A DNA stretch of 64,000 bases from Hyphomonas sp. (GTDB lineage: Bacteria > Pseudomonadota > Alphaproteobacteria > Caulobacterales > Hyphomonadaceae), in NCBI RefSeq assembly GCF_018402285.1, contig NZ_JAGYJH010000003.1, positions 992,001 through 1,056,000 of the forward strand, in the 5' to 3' direction. The position numbers and the translations under genes are program-made. Under the pieces are notes generated by a model, which was given only the letters and a program-made list of their open reading frames with translations, was not told the DNA's origin and searched no databases. This document shows positions 18,004-26,990 of this stretch, one piece after another (the stretch's first letter is position 1; the number at the start of each line of letters is the position of its first letter).

Positions 18004-18489
18004 ATGGCAGTCAAGAAGAACGAACAGATCAAGGGACGCACCGACGGGCTGGTGGCGGAAAACCGCCGCTCCCGGCGAGAGTATTCCGTGGAGGATACGC
18101 TGGAGGCCGGCATCATGCTGGTCGGCTCTGAGGTCAAATCCCTGCGCGAGGGGCGGGCGAACATCGCCGAGTCCTATGCGTCAGTGGAACAGGGCGAGCT
18201 GTGGCTGATCAATGCCGAGATCCAGACCTATGGCGGGGCCAACCGCTTCAACCATGAGCCGCGCCGGAAGCGGAAGCTCCTGGTATCGAGGCGGGAGCTG
18301 TCGAAGCTCTCCCAGGAAGTGGAGCGGGCGGGGCGCACGATCGTGCCGCTGAAGCTCTACTTCAACGACAAGGGCCGGGCGAAACTGCTGATCGGCGTGG
18401 CCACGGGCCGCAAGGCGCATGACAAGCGCGAGCATGAGGCCAAGCGTGACTGGGCGCGCGACAAGGCGCGGATCCTGAAGGCGGGTTAG
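18004..18489 (+). CDS. smpB: SsrA-binding protein SmpB
   Basis: A 161-residue basic protein with the SmpB core: [53 protein letters not shown] and the C-terminal basic tail [11 protein letters not shown]. It binds tmRNA and brings it to stalled ribosomes for trans-translation. The length is normal. It lies directly after dapA, so both may share a transcript; a weak GC hairpin without a T-run (18490-18510) follows. The tmRNA gene itself was not seen in this window. Confidence 0.96.
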   Translation: MAVKKNEQIKGRTDGLVAENRRSRREYSVEDTLEAGIMLVGSEVKSLREGRANIAESYASVEQGELWLINAEIQTYGGANRFNHEPRRKRKLLVSRRELSKLSQEVERAGRTIVPLKLYFNDKGRAKLLIGVATGRKAHDKREHEAKRDWARDKARILKAG

Positions 18490-18580
18490 GGTTCGCCCTT
18501 CGGGCAAACCTCACCTCCCAAGTCGTTTGAGCGCGGGCCCCTCCTCTCCTGCCGCGCGGGAGCGGGGTTAAGGCGCAGGC

Positions 18581-19624
18581 TCACAAAGTCAGGTCAAAGA
18601 CCATCTTCATGGCCCCTTCGGTGCGTTTGTCGAAGATGTCATAGGCGCGGGCGCCCTCTGAGAGGGGCAGTGTGTGGGTTATGTATTTCTCCGGCTTGAT
18701 GCGGCCGGACTGGACCAGCGGGATCAGTTCGGGCCATTCCTGGGGGACTGAACATGTCCCGATACGGAAGGTGAGGCCCATGCCGAAGGCCCTGGCCATG
18801 GGGAAATCGAAGCTGCGATCCTGATTGACGCCGATGACCGAGACCGTGCCTCGCCGGCCAGCAAGGCCGAGACTGGCCTTGATCGTGGCGCCGTGGCCGA
18901 CCGCTTCGATGACGGCGTCACACATGCGGCTCTTTGTGGCCTCTTCGATGAGGGCGCGGGCGTTTGCCGGGTCTGGCGTTTCAAGGCCGATGGCGCGGCC
19001 AGCGGCGCGGCGTTCTTCCACAAGGTCTATGCCGAAGACGCGGGAGGCGCCCATGATGAAGGCGGCCTCTGCTGCCAGAAGACCGATCGGGCCGAGGCCG
19101 ACGACGGCAACAGTGGCGCCAGGTTGGATGTCGCCATTGCGCGCGCCGAACCAGGCGGTGGCGAGGGCGTCGGTCATCATCAGGGCCTGATCGAGGCTGA
19201 TGCCGTCCGGGATTTTCTGGGCGTTGAAGTCGGCGGCGGGGACACGGACGGCTTCCGCCTGGCAGCCCTGCAGCTTTGAGGAGAGGCCATAGCAGCCCGC
19301 CGCATTGAATTCGCACTTGTTGACAACCCCGGCGAGGCAGGCGCGGCACTGGCCGCAGCCCACCGCCGCCGAGATCATCACCTTGTCGCCGACTTTCAGC
19401 TGGCGTACTCCGCGGCCCACCTCGACCACTTCGCCGACAGCCTCGTGCCCGACGCAATAGCCGGTGTCTTCTGAGAAGGTTTCGCCGTGATAGATGTGCA
19501 GGTCGCTGCCGCAGATGGCGCATTTGTCGACCTTGATGATCGCGTCGCGGTCATCGTGCAATTCTGGATCTTGCATGGACTCGTAGGCGATGTCGCGCGG
19601 GCCGCGATAGATGAGGGCTTTCAT
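18581..19624 (-). CDS. Zinc-dependent alcohol dehydrogenase (MDR family)
   Basis: A 347-residue medium-chain dehydrogenase. The catalytic zinc ligands are Cys38, His60 and Glu61, the structural zinc loop has Cys90, Cys93, Cys96 and Cys104, and the Rossmann motif is VAVVGLGPIGLLA. It oxidises an alcohol with NAD(P) in the cytoplasm; the substrate is unknown. The start ATG at 19624 gives the canonical N-terminus MKALIYRGPRD, and longer in-frame sequence upstream is not conserved in character. It lies 44 bases behind the APH-type phosphotransferase gene on the same strand and is probably co-transcribed with it. Confidence 0.92.
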   Translation of the reverse strand: MKALIYRGPRDIAYESMQDPELHDDRDAIIKVDKCAICGSDLHIYHGETFSEDTGYCVGHEAVGEVVEVGRGVRQLKVGDKVMISAAVGCGQCRACLAGVVNKCEFNAAGCYGLSSKLQGCQAEAVRVPAADFNAQKIPDGISLDQALMMTDALATAWFGARNGDIQPGATVAVVGLGPIGLLAAEAAFIMGASRVFGIDLVEERRAAGRAIGLETPDPANARALIEEATKSRMCDAVIEAVGHGATIKASLGLAGRRGTVSVIGVNQDRSFDFPMARAFGMGLTFRIGTCSVPQEWPELIPLVQSGRIKPEKYITHTLPLSEGARAYDIFDKRTEGAMKMVFDLTL

Positions 19625-19668
19625 GGTGCCGGTTGCTCCGTTTTCGGAAGGATGGTGACGTGTGCTGT

Positions 19669-20688
19669 TCAGCTGATCCAGCGCAGGGCGCGTTCGAGAA
19701 GGCCGATGGTACTGGCGTGGAGGCGGTCTCCGGTTTCCTTCGGCGCCTTGCCGGCGCAGGCGCGGGCGTAGGTGCCCTCCAGGATGATGCCGAGCTTGTA
19801 ACAGGCGAGCACGCTGTACCAGTGGAGGCCGGAGAGGTCGCGGGTAGTTTGGGCGGCATAGTGGGCGACAAGCTCGTCCGCCGTCGGAAAGCCTTCCCAG
19901 GGCGTGACCGAGACGGTGCCGGTGTTGCCTTCGGGCCAGGTGGCGAGGAGCCATCCCAGATCGAGCAGCGGGTCTCCGATGGTGGTGAGTTCCCAGTCGA
20001 CAATGGCGGCAAGCCGGGGCGCATCGAAGCGGAACATGACATTGGCGAGGTGATAATCGCCATGGATGATGCCGGCCTGGAAGCTGCGGGGTCGGTTAGC
20101 ATCGAGCCAGTCGCCGACGCGGGTGATGCCGGGGATGTCCTTGCGGCCATCCCATTCAGGGATTTCGGCATAGCTTTCGAGCTGGGCCTTCCAGCGGCCG
20201 ACCTGCCGCTCGAGATAGTTCTCGACCTTACCGAGGCCTGTGAGGCCCAGAGCGAGATAATCCTGCGCGCCGAGAGCGGCGATGCCATCGACGAGGGAGA
20301 GGCCCATCTGGTGGCGCATCTCCGGCGATGAGGCGAAGGGCTCCGGCAGGCCGGTGGTGGCGTTGTAGCCGTCGATAGGCTCCATCAGATAGAAGGCCGC
20401 GCCGAGGACGGTTTCATCCGGGCATGCCGCGATGAGGCCGGGATGGGGCACATTTGTGCCCTTCAGGGCGGTGAGCATGCGGGCCTCGCGGCGCATGGTT
20501 TCGTTGGAGTTTGCCCGCAGCACCTGCGGCGGGCGGCGCAGCACATAGGCGCGGCCCGAGCGGGTGAACTTCAGGAGGATGTTCTGCGTGCCGCCGGCAA
20601 GGAGGGCGGCCTGCGTGATCGGCCCGTCGCCGAGCGCCTGCGTATCCATCCAGGCGGCAAGTGTGCCGAGATCAACGCCTGTGCTCAT
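19669..20688 (-). CDS. Aminoglycoside phosphotransferase-fold kinase (ACAD10/11 N-terminal-like)
   Basis: A 339-residue APH-fold protein with the kinase catalytic loop HGDYHLANVMF, the metal-binding DWELTTIGDPLLDLGW and an N-terminal Gly-rich GGTQNILLKF. Such proteins in this lineage are usually linked to acyl-CoA dehydrogenases and resemble the kinase domain of eukaryotic ACAD10/11, which phosphorylates 4-hydroxyacyl-CoA. That assignment is by family, not shown here. The start ATG 20688 follows GGGGGAACC. It is unlikely to be an antibiotic resistance gene. Confidence 0.82.
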   Translation of the reverse strand: MSTGVDLGTLAAWMDTQALGDGPITQAALLAGGTQNILLKFTRSGRAYVLRRPPQVLRANSNETMRREARMLTALKGTNVPHPGLIAACPDETVLGAAFYLMEPIDGYNATTGLPEPFASSPEMRHQMGLSLVDGIAALGAQDYLALGLTGLGKVENYLERQVGRWKAQLESYAEIPEWDGRKDIPGITRVGDWLDANRPRSFQAGIIHGDYHLANVMFRFDAPRLAAIVDWELTTIGDPLLDLGWLLATWPEGNTGTVSVTPWEGFPTADELVAHYAAQTTRDLSGLHWYSVLACYKLGIILEGTYARACAGKAPKETGDRLHASTIGLLERALRWIS

Positions 20689-20741
20689 GCCGGTTCCCCC
20701 GAATTTGGTATCCGGGCGCAACATGGACCGAGGCAGGCAGG

Positions 20742-21407
20742 CTAGCCAAGGGCTTCCTTTGCGGAAGCGAACACAGCTTCGAACATCTCCGGCGTCAGGC
20801 GGCCGGTGTTCGTGTTGTAGCGGGAGCAGTGATAGGAGGAGAGAAGCGTGACGGATCTGCCGTTTGCTGCGACCTCATATTTTGTTCCGTGGCCGAACGG
20901 ATATCGGGCGACCTTGAGGCCGAGGGCGCGCAGGGTGGAATCGTGGCTGATCTTTCCGAGGCAGAGGATCACTTTCAGTTTCGGCAGGGCGGCGAGGCGC
21001 GCTTCGAGGAAGGGGCGGCACTGGTTGATCTCGGCGCCGACGGGCTTGTTTCCCGGGGGCACGCAGCGCACGGCATTTGTAATCATGGCGTTCTGCAGGA
21101 CGAGCCCGTCATTCGGGTCGCCGGTGAATTTTCCTTTGCTGAAACCGAACTTGTCAAGCGTGGCGTAGAGCAGGTCTCCGGCCCAATCGCCCGTGAACGG
21201 ACGGCCTGTACGGTTGGCGCCTGTCACGCCTGGCGCAAGTCCGACGATGACGAGCTCAGCCCGGTCGGTGCCGAAGCTGGGGACGGCGCCGTTAAACCAG
21301 CTGGGCTCCTTGGCGCGCACGGCTTCGCGGTAGCCTACGAGGCGGGGGCAGAGGGGGCAGTCACGAGGGGCTTCAGGAGCCGCGGCGGGTTTAGTACCCA
21401 TCCGCAT
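20742..21407 (-). CDS. Uracil-DNA glycosylase, family 5 (UDGb) type
   Basis: A 221-residue protein with N-terminal CPLCPRLVGYRE and further Cys residues fitting the iron-sulfur cluster of family 4/5 enzymes. The segment GLAPGVTGANRTGRPFTGD matches the UDGb motif A, and the second motif reads YHCSRYNTNTGRLT. It removes uracil, and often hypoxanthine or xanthine, from DNA. ATG 21407 is preceded by AAGGA and overlaps the end of ggt by 17 bases, so it is the last member of a TIGR02301-ggt-udg operon. Confidence 0.85.
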   Translation of the reverse strand: MRMGTKPAAAPEAPRDCPLCPRLVGYREAVRAKEPSWFNGAVPSFGTDRAELVIVGLAPGVTGANRTGRPFTGDWAGDLLYATLDKFGFSKGKFTGDPNDGLVLQNAMITNAVRCVPPGNKPVGAEINQCRPFLEARLAALPKLKVILCLGKISHDSTLRALGLKVARYPFGHGTKYEVAANGRSVTLLSSYHCSRYNTNTGRLTPEMFEAVFASAKEALG

Positions 21408-23283
21408 TCCCGTCCTTGCGCATTTCGGTGGCGGCGATCCAGGCGCCGCTTTCAAAATCGCGCATGATGGCCTGGTAGCCGCCATAGTTGGCTTCGCAGC
21501 AGGCGACTTCGTAGCCGCGGGCTTCGAGCTCTGCAGCGACGGAGGCGAGGCCGCGTTCCAGCATAACCTTGCCAGTGCCGGTGTTGCAGTCGTCGCCGAG
21601 GGCGTTGGTGGGTTCGCAGCCGCCATCATGTTCCCAGCGGGCCGCGTCGCCCGCTTCCTGCAGGCCCATGCCGAAATCGATCAGGTTGGTGATGATCTGG
21701 ACATGGCCCTGGGGCTGGGTGGCGCCGCCCATGAGGCCGAAGCTGAGCCAGGGCTCATAGGGACAGGCCATCTCGGCAGGGACCGCGCGGACCTGGCAGC
21801 CGGGGAGATCCTTCCGGAAAGCGAAGGCCGGGATGATCGTGTGGAAAGGCCGTTTGCCAGGGCCGAAAACGTTTGGGTGCGCCGGATCCAGGCTGAACAG
21901 TTCGCCCCGGTCCTGGAACATGAAGCCCATGTCATCTGGCACGAGGCCCGAGCCCATGCCGCGATAGTTGGACTGGATGAGGGAGACCATCATGCCGTCC
22001 TTGTCGGCGACGGTGAGGTAGGTGGTGTCGCCGTCGCGCAGGGCAGCGTCGGTGACCTCCGTGCCCGGAGCAACTTCCAGCATGGCGCGCGAGGGGTCGA
22101 TGCGTTCGGCGCGTTTGGCGTTGTAGCCGGGGGCAACGAAGATTGACGGGTCGATTCCCGAGAAAGCGGGATCGGCATAGCCGAGCGCGCGGTCTGCGAA
22201 GGCGAGGCGTTTGGCCTCGACCATTGCGGTGACGGCATCGGGTGAGCCGAAGCCCATGGATTTGAGGTCGAAGCGCTCGAGCATTTCCAGCATCTGGAGG
22301 GCGGCGACGCCCTGCGTGTTGGGGCCAAGCTCGCAGAGTTTCACTTCGCTGCGATATTCGACGCAGATCGGCTCTATCCATTCGCCCCTGTGGGCGCGGA
22401 AATCATCAAAGTCGAGCTTGCTGCCGGCCCGGCCAAGATAATTGGCCATTTGTCTGGCCATGACGCCGGAATAGAATTCGCTACGGCCTCTCAGGCCGAT
22501 GGTTTCGAGCGTGTCGGCCAGGTCGGGGTTCCTGAACAGGGATCCGGCGACCGGGGCGGGGCTGAAATAGGTTTTCTTCGCGTTCTGGTATTCTTCAAGT
22601 TCGCCGCGCTCATAGGCAGGCTCGAAGCGCAGAGGGCCGCGCGACCAGTACCAGGCGATCATCTCCGGGATGGGGGCGCCCTCGCGCGCGTATTTCACCG
22701 TAGGCGCGAGATTGTCCGCCATCGGACGCTTGCCGAATTTTTCATGCAGGGCAAACCAGCCATCGACAGTGCCGGGGACAGTCACGGTGATGCTGCCGAA
22801 GGAGGGCAGGGATTTGCCGTCCCGGAACTGGTCGGCCTTGGCCTGCGCATCGGCGAGGGTTGCCTCCATCGCCGTGCGGCCCGAGCCGTTATAGCCGTAG
22901 AGCTTCTCTGTTTCCGGGTCCCAGACGATCGCGAAGAGGTCTCCGCCGATGCCGTTGCCGGTCGGCTCGACAAGGCCGAGCATGGCATTGGCGGCGATGG
23001 CGGCGTCAACGGCCGAGCCGCCGGCTTTGAGCACATCAAGGGCGGTCTGGGTGGCCAGCGGGTGGGCGGTGGCGGCCGCGCCATTGGGGGCGACGACGGC
23101 TGAGCGGGTGGCGATGGGGCGGCCGCTTTCCGGGCGCTGGCCGGTCATGGGAAAGGCGTCATTCCTGAGCGCGGGCGCGGTTTGGGTGGCGGCGTCCAGC
23201 GCTTCGGGGGCGGGCGCAGGCGTCTGGGCGCAGGCAGCCAGGGCAAGGGCGCAGACCCCGCCGATGATAAGGGCATAGTTCAT
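21391..23283 (-). CDS. ggt: Gamma-glutamyltransferase lipoprotein
   Basis: A 630-residue precursor with a lipoprotein signal ending ALAAC (Cys18). The family features are HPLATQTALDVLKAGGSAVDAAIA, GNGIGGDLFAIV, and DTTYLTVADKDGMMVS, where the first Thr of TTY is the autoprocessing site and nucleophile of the small subunit. Several extra Cys residues in the small subunit (GGCEP, CNTG, ACCEANY) suggest disulfides and fit an envelope location. It cleaves or transfers the gamma-glutamyl group of glutathione and related compounds. Its ATG overlaps the stop of the TIGR02301 gene by four bases. Confidence 0.9.
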   Translation of the reverse strand: MNYALIIGGVCALALAACAQTPAPAPEALDAATQTAPALRNDAFPMTGQRPESGRPIATRSAVVAPNGAAATAHPLATQTALDVLKAGGSAVDAAIAANAMLGLVEPTGNGIGGDLFAIVWDPETEKLYGYNGSGRTAMEATLADAQAKADQFRDGKSLPSFGSITVTVPGTVDGWFALHEKFGKRPMADNLAPTVKYAREGAPIPEMIAWYWSRGPLRFEPAYERGELEEYQNAKKTYFSPAPVAGSLFRNPDLADTLETIGLRGRSEFYSGVMARQMANYLGRAGSKLDFDDFRAHRGEWIEPICVEYRSEVKLCELGPNTQGVAALQMLEMLERFDLKSMGFGSPDAVTAMVEAKRLAFADRALGYADPAFSGIDPSIFVAPGYNAKRAERIDPSRAMLEVAPGTEVTDAALRDGDTTYLTVADKDGMMVSLIQSNYRGMGSGLVPDDMGFMFQDRGELFSLDPAHPNVFGPGKRPFHTIIPAFAFRKDLPGCQVRAVPAEMACPYEPWLSFGLMGGATQPQGHVQIITNLIDFGMGLQEAGDAARWEHDGGCEPTNALGDDCNTGTGKVMLERGLASVAAELEARGYEVACCEANYGGYQAIMRDFESGAWIAATEMRKDGNADGY

Positions 23284-23717
23284 TCGAATCCTCCTGCGCC
23301 CCGGCGGGCGCCTTTCGGGAAGTAGTGCGTGGCGAGGCGCACGGCGAGTTCTTCGCCGGTGCGCGCAAAACGGGCCTCTGCTTCAACCGCGCGGCCGTCG
23401 CAGACGCGGAAGGCGTCGCTGGTTTCGCTGTAGCCTGCATTGAAGGCGGCAACGAGGGAAGAGCGGACGCTGCCGGCCTCGGGCGCTTCATAGGCCAGAA
23501 GATCGGCCATGTAGCGGCGCCAGTATTGGTCGTCATTGCCGTTGCAGAGCACGCGGACGGCATGGGCGCCGCCAAGGATGCCGGCAAGATCGGCTGCGTC
23601 GCGGAAATAGTCAGGCCCGCGCACGGGCAGGTTTCCCTGCGGCAGGGCGGGCATCATGCTTGTGCTGGCGCCAAGGGCCAAGCTAAGCAGGAGGGCATGA
23701 AAACACTTCTTCTTCAT
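23280..23717 (-). CDS. TIGR02301-like exported protein of unknown function
   Basis: A 145-residue protein with a signal peptide (MKKKCFHALLLSLALGAS), then RDAADLAGILGGAHAVRVLCNGNDDQYWRRYMADLL, which is the conserved core I associate with alphaproteobacterial TIGR02301 proteins. The function is unknown. ATG 23717 is favoured because later Met codons would remove the signal peptide. The first 21 bases overlap head-to-head with the start of the 2-hydroxyacid dehydrogenase on the other strand, so each start region lies inside the other gene. Downstream it couples to ggt by ATGA. Confidence 0.75.
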   Translation of the reverse strand: MKKKCFHALLLSLALGASTSMMPALPQGNLPVRGPDYFRDAADLAGILGGAHAVRVLCNGNDDQYWRRYMADLLAYEAPEAGSVRSSLVAAFNAGYSETSDAFRVCDGRAVEAEARFARTGEELAVRLATHYFPKGARRGAGGFE

Positions 23718-24692
23718 GCGCGGACATTCGCGCGCATCGCGCCCCGGCTCAAGGGGCTGAACGCGGCTCTGAACATCGTGACGGTGGATGACGCCCAGCG
23801 CTTCCATGACGCCTGGACGTCCAGGGCGCTGGACGGGCCGCCGCAGGTGGACCTCGCCTTTGGCAATATCGATGCGTTTTACTCCCCGTCCGTGCGCGAG
23901 TTCATGACCGCGATCCTGAAAAGCCCGGATTTTGACTGGTTCCAGTCAGCCGCCGCAGGCATCGAAAACCCGGCACTGGTGGCGATCGGGCAGAAATCGA
24001 AGCGCTACACGACCAACCATACCCAGGCCGAATCGATGGCCGAATGGGCGATCTGGCAGGCGATGGACTTTTTCCGCGCCGGGCCGGGGCACCGGGCCAA
24101 TCAGGCTATCGGGAAATGGGAGCGTATTCGCGTGCGGGAAATGCAGGGCTCCGGCTGGCTGATCGTGGGCTATGGCTCGATCGGGCAGGCGGTCGGCAAG
24201 CGGGTGAGCGCGCTGGGCGGGACGGTGACGGGGGTGCGTCGCACGCCGGGACCTGCCGAGGGCGCCGCGCGCATTGTCCCGCCCGATGCGCTGATGGCGC
24301 AGCTGCCGGGCGCGGATGTGGTGCTGCTCTGCCCGCCCCATACGCCAGAGACCGAAGGGATGGCCAACGCCGCCTTCTTTGCGGCGATGAATGAAAGCGC
24401 CCTGTTCCTGAACCTCGGGCGCGGCGCGCTGGTGAATGAAGACGCGCTGATGGCGGCGCTGGACGCGGGGCGGCCTGCCTTTGCGGCGCTGGATGTGACC
24501 CGGACCGAGCCCCTGCCCGCCGAAAGCCCGCTCTGGAAACATCACAAGCTCGTGATCACGCCGCATGACAGCTCCGATACGCCGGGCACCATCACGCGGG
24601 GGGACGAGACTTTCCTTGCCAATCTGCGACACTATCTGGACAATGAACCCATGAAGCATCTTGTTGACCGGGCGGCCTTTGCTGCCGGGTGA
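23697..24692 (+). CDS. D-isomer specific 2-hydroxyacid dehydrogenase
   Basis: A 331-residue protein with the NAD-binding GYGSIGQAVGKRV, LLCPPHTPETEGMANAAFF, LNLGRGALVNEDAL and a C-terminal ITPHDSSDTPG that holds the catalytic His. It reduces a 2-keto acid or oxidises a D-2-hydroxy acid; the substrate is unknown. ATG 23697 follows CAGGAGGG. The start overlaps the divergent TIGR02301 gene by 21 bases, which is unusual. It is followed 24 bases on by the sugar dehydrogenase gene. Confidence 0.87.
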   Translation: MKTLLLHARTFARIAPRLKGLNAALNIVTVDDAQRFHDAWTSRALDGPPQVDLAFGNIDAFYSPSVREFMTAILKSPDFDWFQSAAAGIENPALVAIGQKSKRYTTNHTQAESMAEWAIWQAMDFFRAGPGHRANQAIGKWERIRVREMQGSGWLIVGYGSIGQAVGKRVSALGGTVTGVRRTPGPAEGAARIVPPDALMAQLPGADVVLLCPPHTPETEGMANAAFFAAMNESALFLNLGRGALVNEDALMAALDAGRPAFAALDVTRTEPLPAESPLWKHHKLVITPHDSSDTPGTITRGDETFLANLRHYLDNEPMKHLVDRAAFAAG

Positions 24693-24716
24693 TCCGGACA
24701 CAGAGGAGTTACCGAT

Positions 24717-25895
24717 ATGCGACAGTTCAAGCTCGTTTCCGCCGCCGCCCTTGCGGCAGGCCTCGCCCTGGCCGCCTGCGCCACGCCGGCTGAAAATTCC
24801 GGCGCCGGGGGCGATGGCAGTTTCACCGTGACCGGCTCTGACCGGGTAAAGCTGGTGGCAACGCCGCTGGAGACGTTTGACGCGCCCTGGGCGATGACGT
24901 TCCTGCCAGATGGCCGCGCGCTGGTGAGCGAAAAGGCCGGCGCGCTGTGGCTCGTCAGCGCGGAGGGCAAGAAGCTCGGCGAGATCAGCGGCGCGCCGGA
25001 TGTGGAGCCCCGGGGACAGGGCGGGCTGGGCGACATCATCCTGCATCCTGACTTTGCAGAAACCGGGCAAGTCTATCTTTCCTATTCGGCGCGGGAGGCA
25101 GGAAGCATCGAGCAGTCGAATGCGGTGGTCGAGCTGGCAAAGATCGCCCTGACGGAGACCGGCGGCACGCTCAGTGAGCGGACGGTTATCTGGCAGCAGA
25201 CGCCGAGGCATACCGGCAACGGCCATTATGGCCACCGGATGGCGATCTCGCCGGACCGGCACCTGTTCATTACTTCCGGCGACCGGCAGCTGTTCACCCC
25301 GGCCCAGGACATGACCAGCAATATGGGTAAGGTCGTGCGGCTGAACCTCGATGGCAGCGTGCCGGCGGATAATCCGTTTGTCGATCAGGGCGGCGTTGCT
25401 GCGCAAGTATGGACGCTTGGCCATCGCAATCCGCTGGGTATCGACTTTGACAATTCCGGCCGTCTCTGGGTGCAGGAGATGGGTCCGCGGCATGGGGACG
25501 AGCTGAACCTGATCGTCCGGGGAGAGAATTACGGCTATCCTGAGGTTTCCAATGGCGACCATTATGACGGGCGCAAGATTCCCGATCATGACACACGGCC
25601 TGAATTTGCCGCGCCGGCCGTCTACTGGGTGCCGGCGATCAGCCCGGCGGGCCTTGAAATCTATTATGGCGGCATGTTTCCGGACTGGAATGGCAATGCC
25701 TTCATTGGCGGGCTGTCGTCCCGGGCCCTGATCCGGGTCGAGATCGGCGAGGATGGCGCCGGCGCGGAGGAAGGCGGGCGCTACAGCTGGAACAAGCGTA
25801 TCCGCGAGGTTGAAGAAGGTCCGGACGGAGCAATCTATGTGCTGGAAGACAAGGAAGGCGGGCGGCTGATCCGCCTGACGCCTGCCCAGGAATAA
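24717..25895 (+). CDS. PQQ-dependent soluble aldose/glucose dehydrogenase-like lipoprotein
   Basis: A 392-residue beta-propeller protein of the GSDH/Asd family with a lipoprotein signal (LAAC, Cys21). The family segments are LETFDAPWAMTFLPDGRALVSEK, GQGGLGDIILHPDF, the GHRNPLGIDFD loop with its Arg, and EMGPRHGDELN. Such enzymes use PQQ and calcium to oxidise aldoses in the periplasm. No PQQ biosynthesis genes occur in the window, so the cofactor may be supplied elsewhere or the protein may have another role. The start ATG is preceded by GAGGAG. Confidence 0.87.
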   Translation: MRQFKLVSAAALAAGLALAACATPAENSGAGGDGSFTVTGSDRVKLVATPLETFDAPWAMTFLPDGRALVSEKAGALWLVSAEGKKLGEISGAPDVEPRGQGGLGDIILHPDFAETGQVYLSYSAREAGSIEQSNAVVELAKIALTETGGTLSERTVIWQQTPRHTGNGHYGHRMAISPDRHLFITSGDRQLFTPAQDMTSNMGKVVRLNLDGSVPADNPFVDQGGVAAQVWTLGHRNPLGIDFDNSGRLWVQEMGPRHGDELNLIVRGENYGYPEVSNGDHYDGRKIPDHDTRPEFAAPAVYWVPAISPAGLEIYYGGMFPDWNGNAFIGGLSSRALIRVEIGEDGAGAEEGGRYSWNKRIREVEEGPDGAIYVLEDKEGGRLIRLTPAQE

Positions 25896-25959
25896 TCCGG
25901 CAGTTGCCATTGCGCGCAACTTTACGCAGACATGGGCGGACCAGACCAAAGGCCCGCCC

Positions 25960-26964
25960 ATGATCCGCACCTTCGCCAATGACGCAAACCGTTTTGTGTT
26001 CACCGGCGATACGCTGGAGCAGCTCGACGCTGCAGTCTGGGTCGACATCCTCCGCCCGAGCAAGGACGAGGACACAGCGGTCGAGCGGGCGCTGGGCATC
26101 GATGTGCCCACGTTGGAGGAAATGAGCGAGATCGAGGTTTCCAGCCGTCTCTATACGGAAGAGGGGGCAACTTTCATGACAGCGATGATGCTCTCCCGCA
26201 CAGATGGCGACAATGTGATGCTGTCCCCCATCACCTTCATCCTGAAGGGGGATCAGCTGATCACCGTGCGCTATACCGAGCCGCGCTCGATTGATGCCTT
26301 CATTGCCAAATGCCAGAAGAGCGCGGCCTGCACTGCCGACGGCGTGGTCAGCGGACTGCTGGACGGCTTGATAGAGCGGATCGGGGATGTACTGGAGCGG
26401 ACGGGACATGAGCTTGACGCGCTGTCGGACAACATCTTTGCGATCAGGGCCCCGGAAGACGCAGCCGCGCCGGCTGTTGCGGCGGCCAAGCCTGCGCGTC
26501 GGGGCCCCCGGAATTACCAGTCCGTGCTCGAACAGATCGGCCGCAAGGGCGACTTGCTCTCCAAGGTGCGCGAAAGCCTGATTTCCTTCCAGCGGCTTCT
26601 GGCGTTTGCGACGGAAATCGCCACGACCCGCAAGCCGGGCAAGGAATATGAAGGGCGTATCCGTACCCTGTCACGCGATGTGCAATCCTTGAGCGACCAT
26701 ACCGGCTTCCTGACGCAGAAGATCACTTTCCTGCTGGATGCCACGCTCGGCATGATCAATATCGCGCAGACCGGCATCATCAAGATTTTCTCGGTGGCAG
26801 CGGTGGTGTTCCTGCCGCCGACGCTGATTGCATCCATCTATGGGATGAATTTCGAGGTCATGCCGGAGCTTTCCTGGCCCTACGGATATCCGATGGCGGT
26901 TTGCCTGATGGTCCTGTCGGCGATCGTGCCCTACCAGTTTTTCAAATGGCGGGGCTGGCTTTAG
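25960..26964 (+). CDS. corA: CorA-type magnesium/divalent cation transporter
   Basis: A 334-residue protein with a large acidic N-terminal cytoplasmic domain, a long stalk helix and two C-terminal membrane segments. The CorA signature YGMNF closes the first of these, and the C-terminus is Lys/Arg-rich (FFKWRGWL). It forms pentameric channels for Mg2+ (or Co2+/Ni2+). The residues after GMN read FEVMPELSWPYGYP, the periplasmic loop of the family. ATG 25960 lacks a strong Shine-Dalgarno. Confidence 0.92.
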   Translation: MIRTFANDANRFVFTGDTLEQLDAAVWVDILRPSKDEDTAVERALGIDVPTLEEMSEIEVSSRLYTEEGATFMTAMMLSRTDGDNVMLSPITFILKGDQLITVRYTEPRSIDAFIAKCQKSAACTADGVVSGLLDGLIERIGDVLERTGHELDALSDNIFAIRAPEDAAAPAVAAAKPARRGPRNYQSVLEQIGRKGDLLSKVRESLISFQRLLAFATEIATTRKPGKEYEGRIRTLSRDVQSLSDHTGFLTQKITFLLDATLGMINIAQTGIIKIFSVAAVVFLPPTLIASIYGMNFEVMPELSWPYGYPMAVCLMVLSAIVPYQFFKWRGWL

Positions 26965-26990
26965 GGCCAACCGGCAGGCCTGGCGGGCGT

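Noticed and set aside
18490..18510. GGTTCGCCC/GGGCAAACC hairpin after smpB
   Set aside because: The stem is short, with one mismatch and no T-run, so I do not list it as a terminator.
24693..26111. Long minus-strand ORF (23946-26111) across the hydroxyacid and sugar dehydrogenase genes
   Set aside because: It spans two well-supported plus-strand genes and shows no domain.
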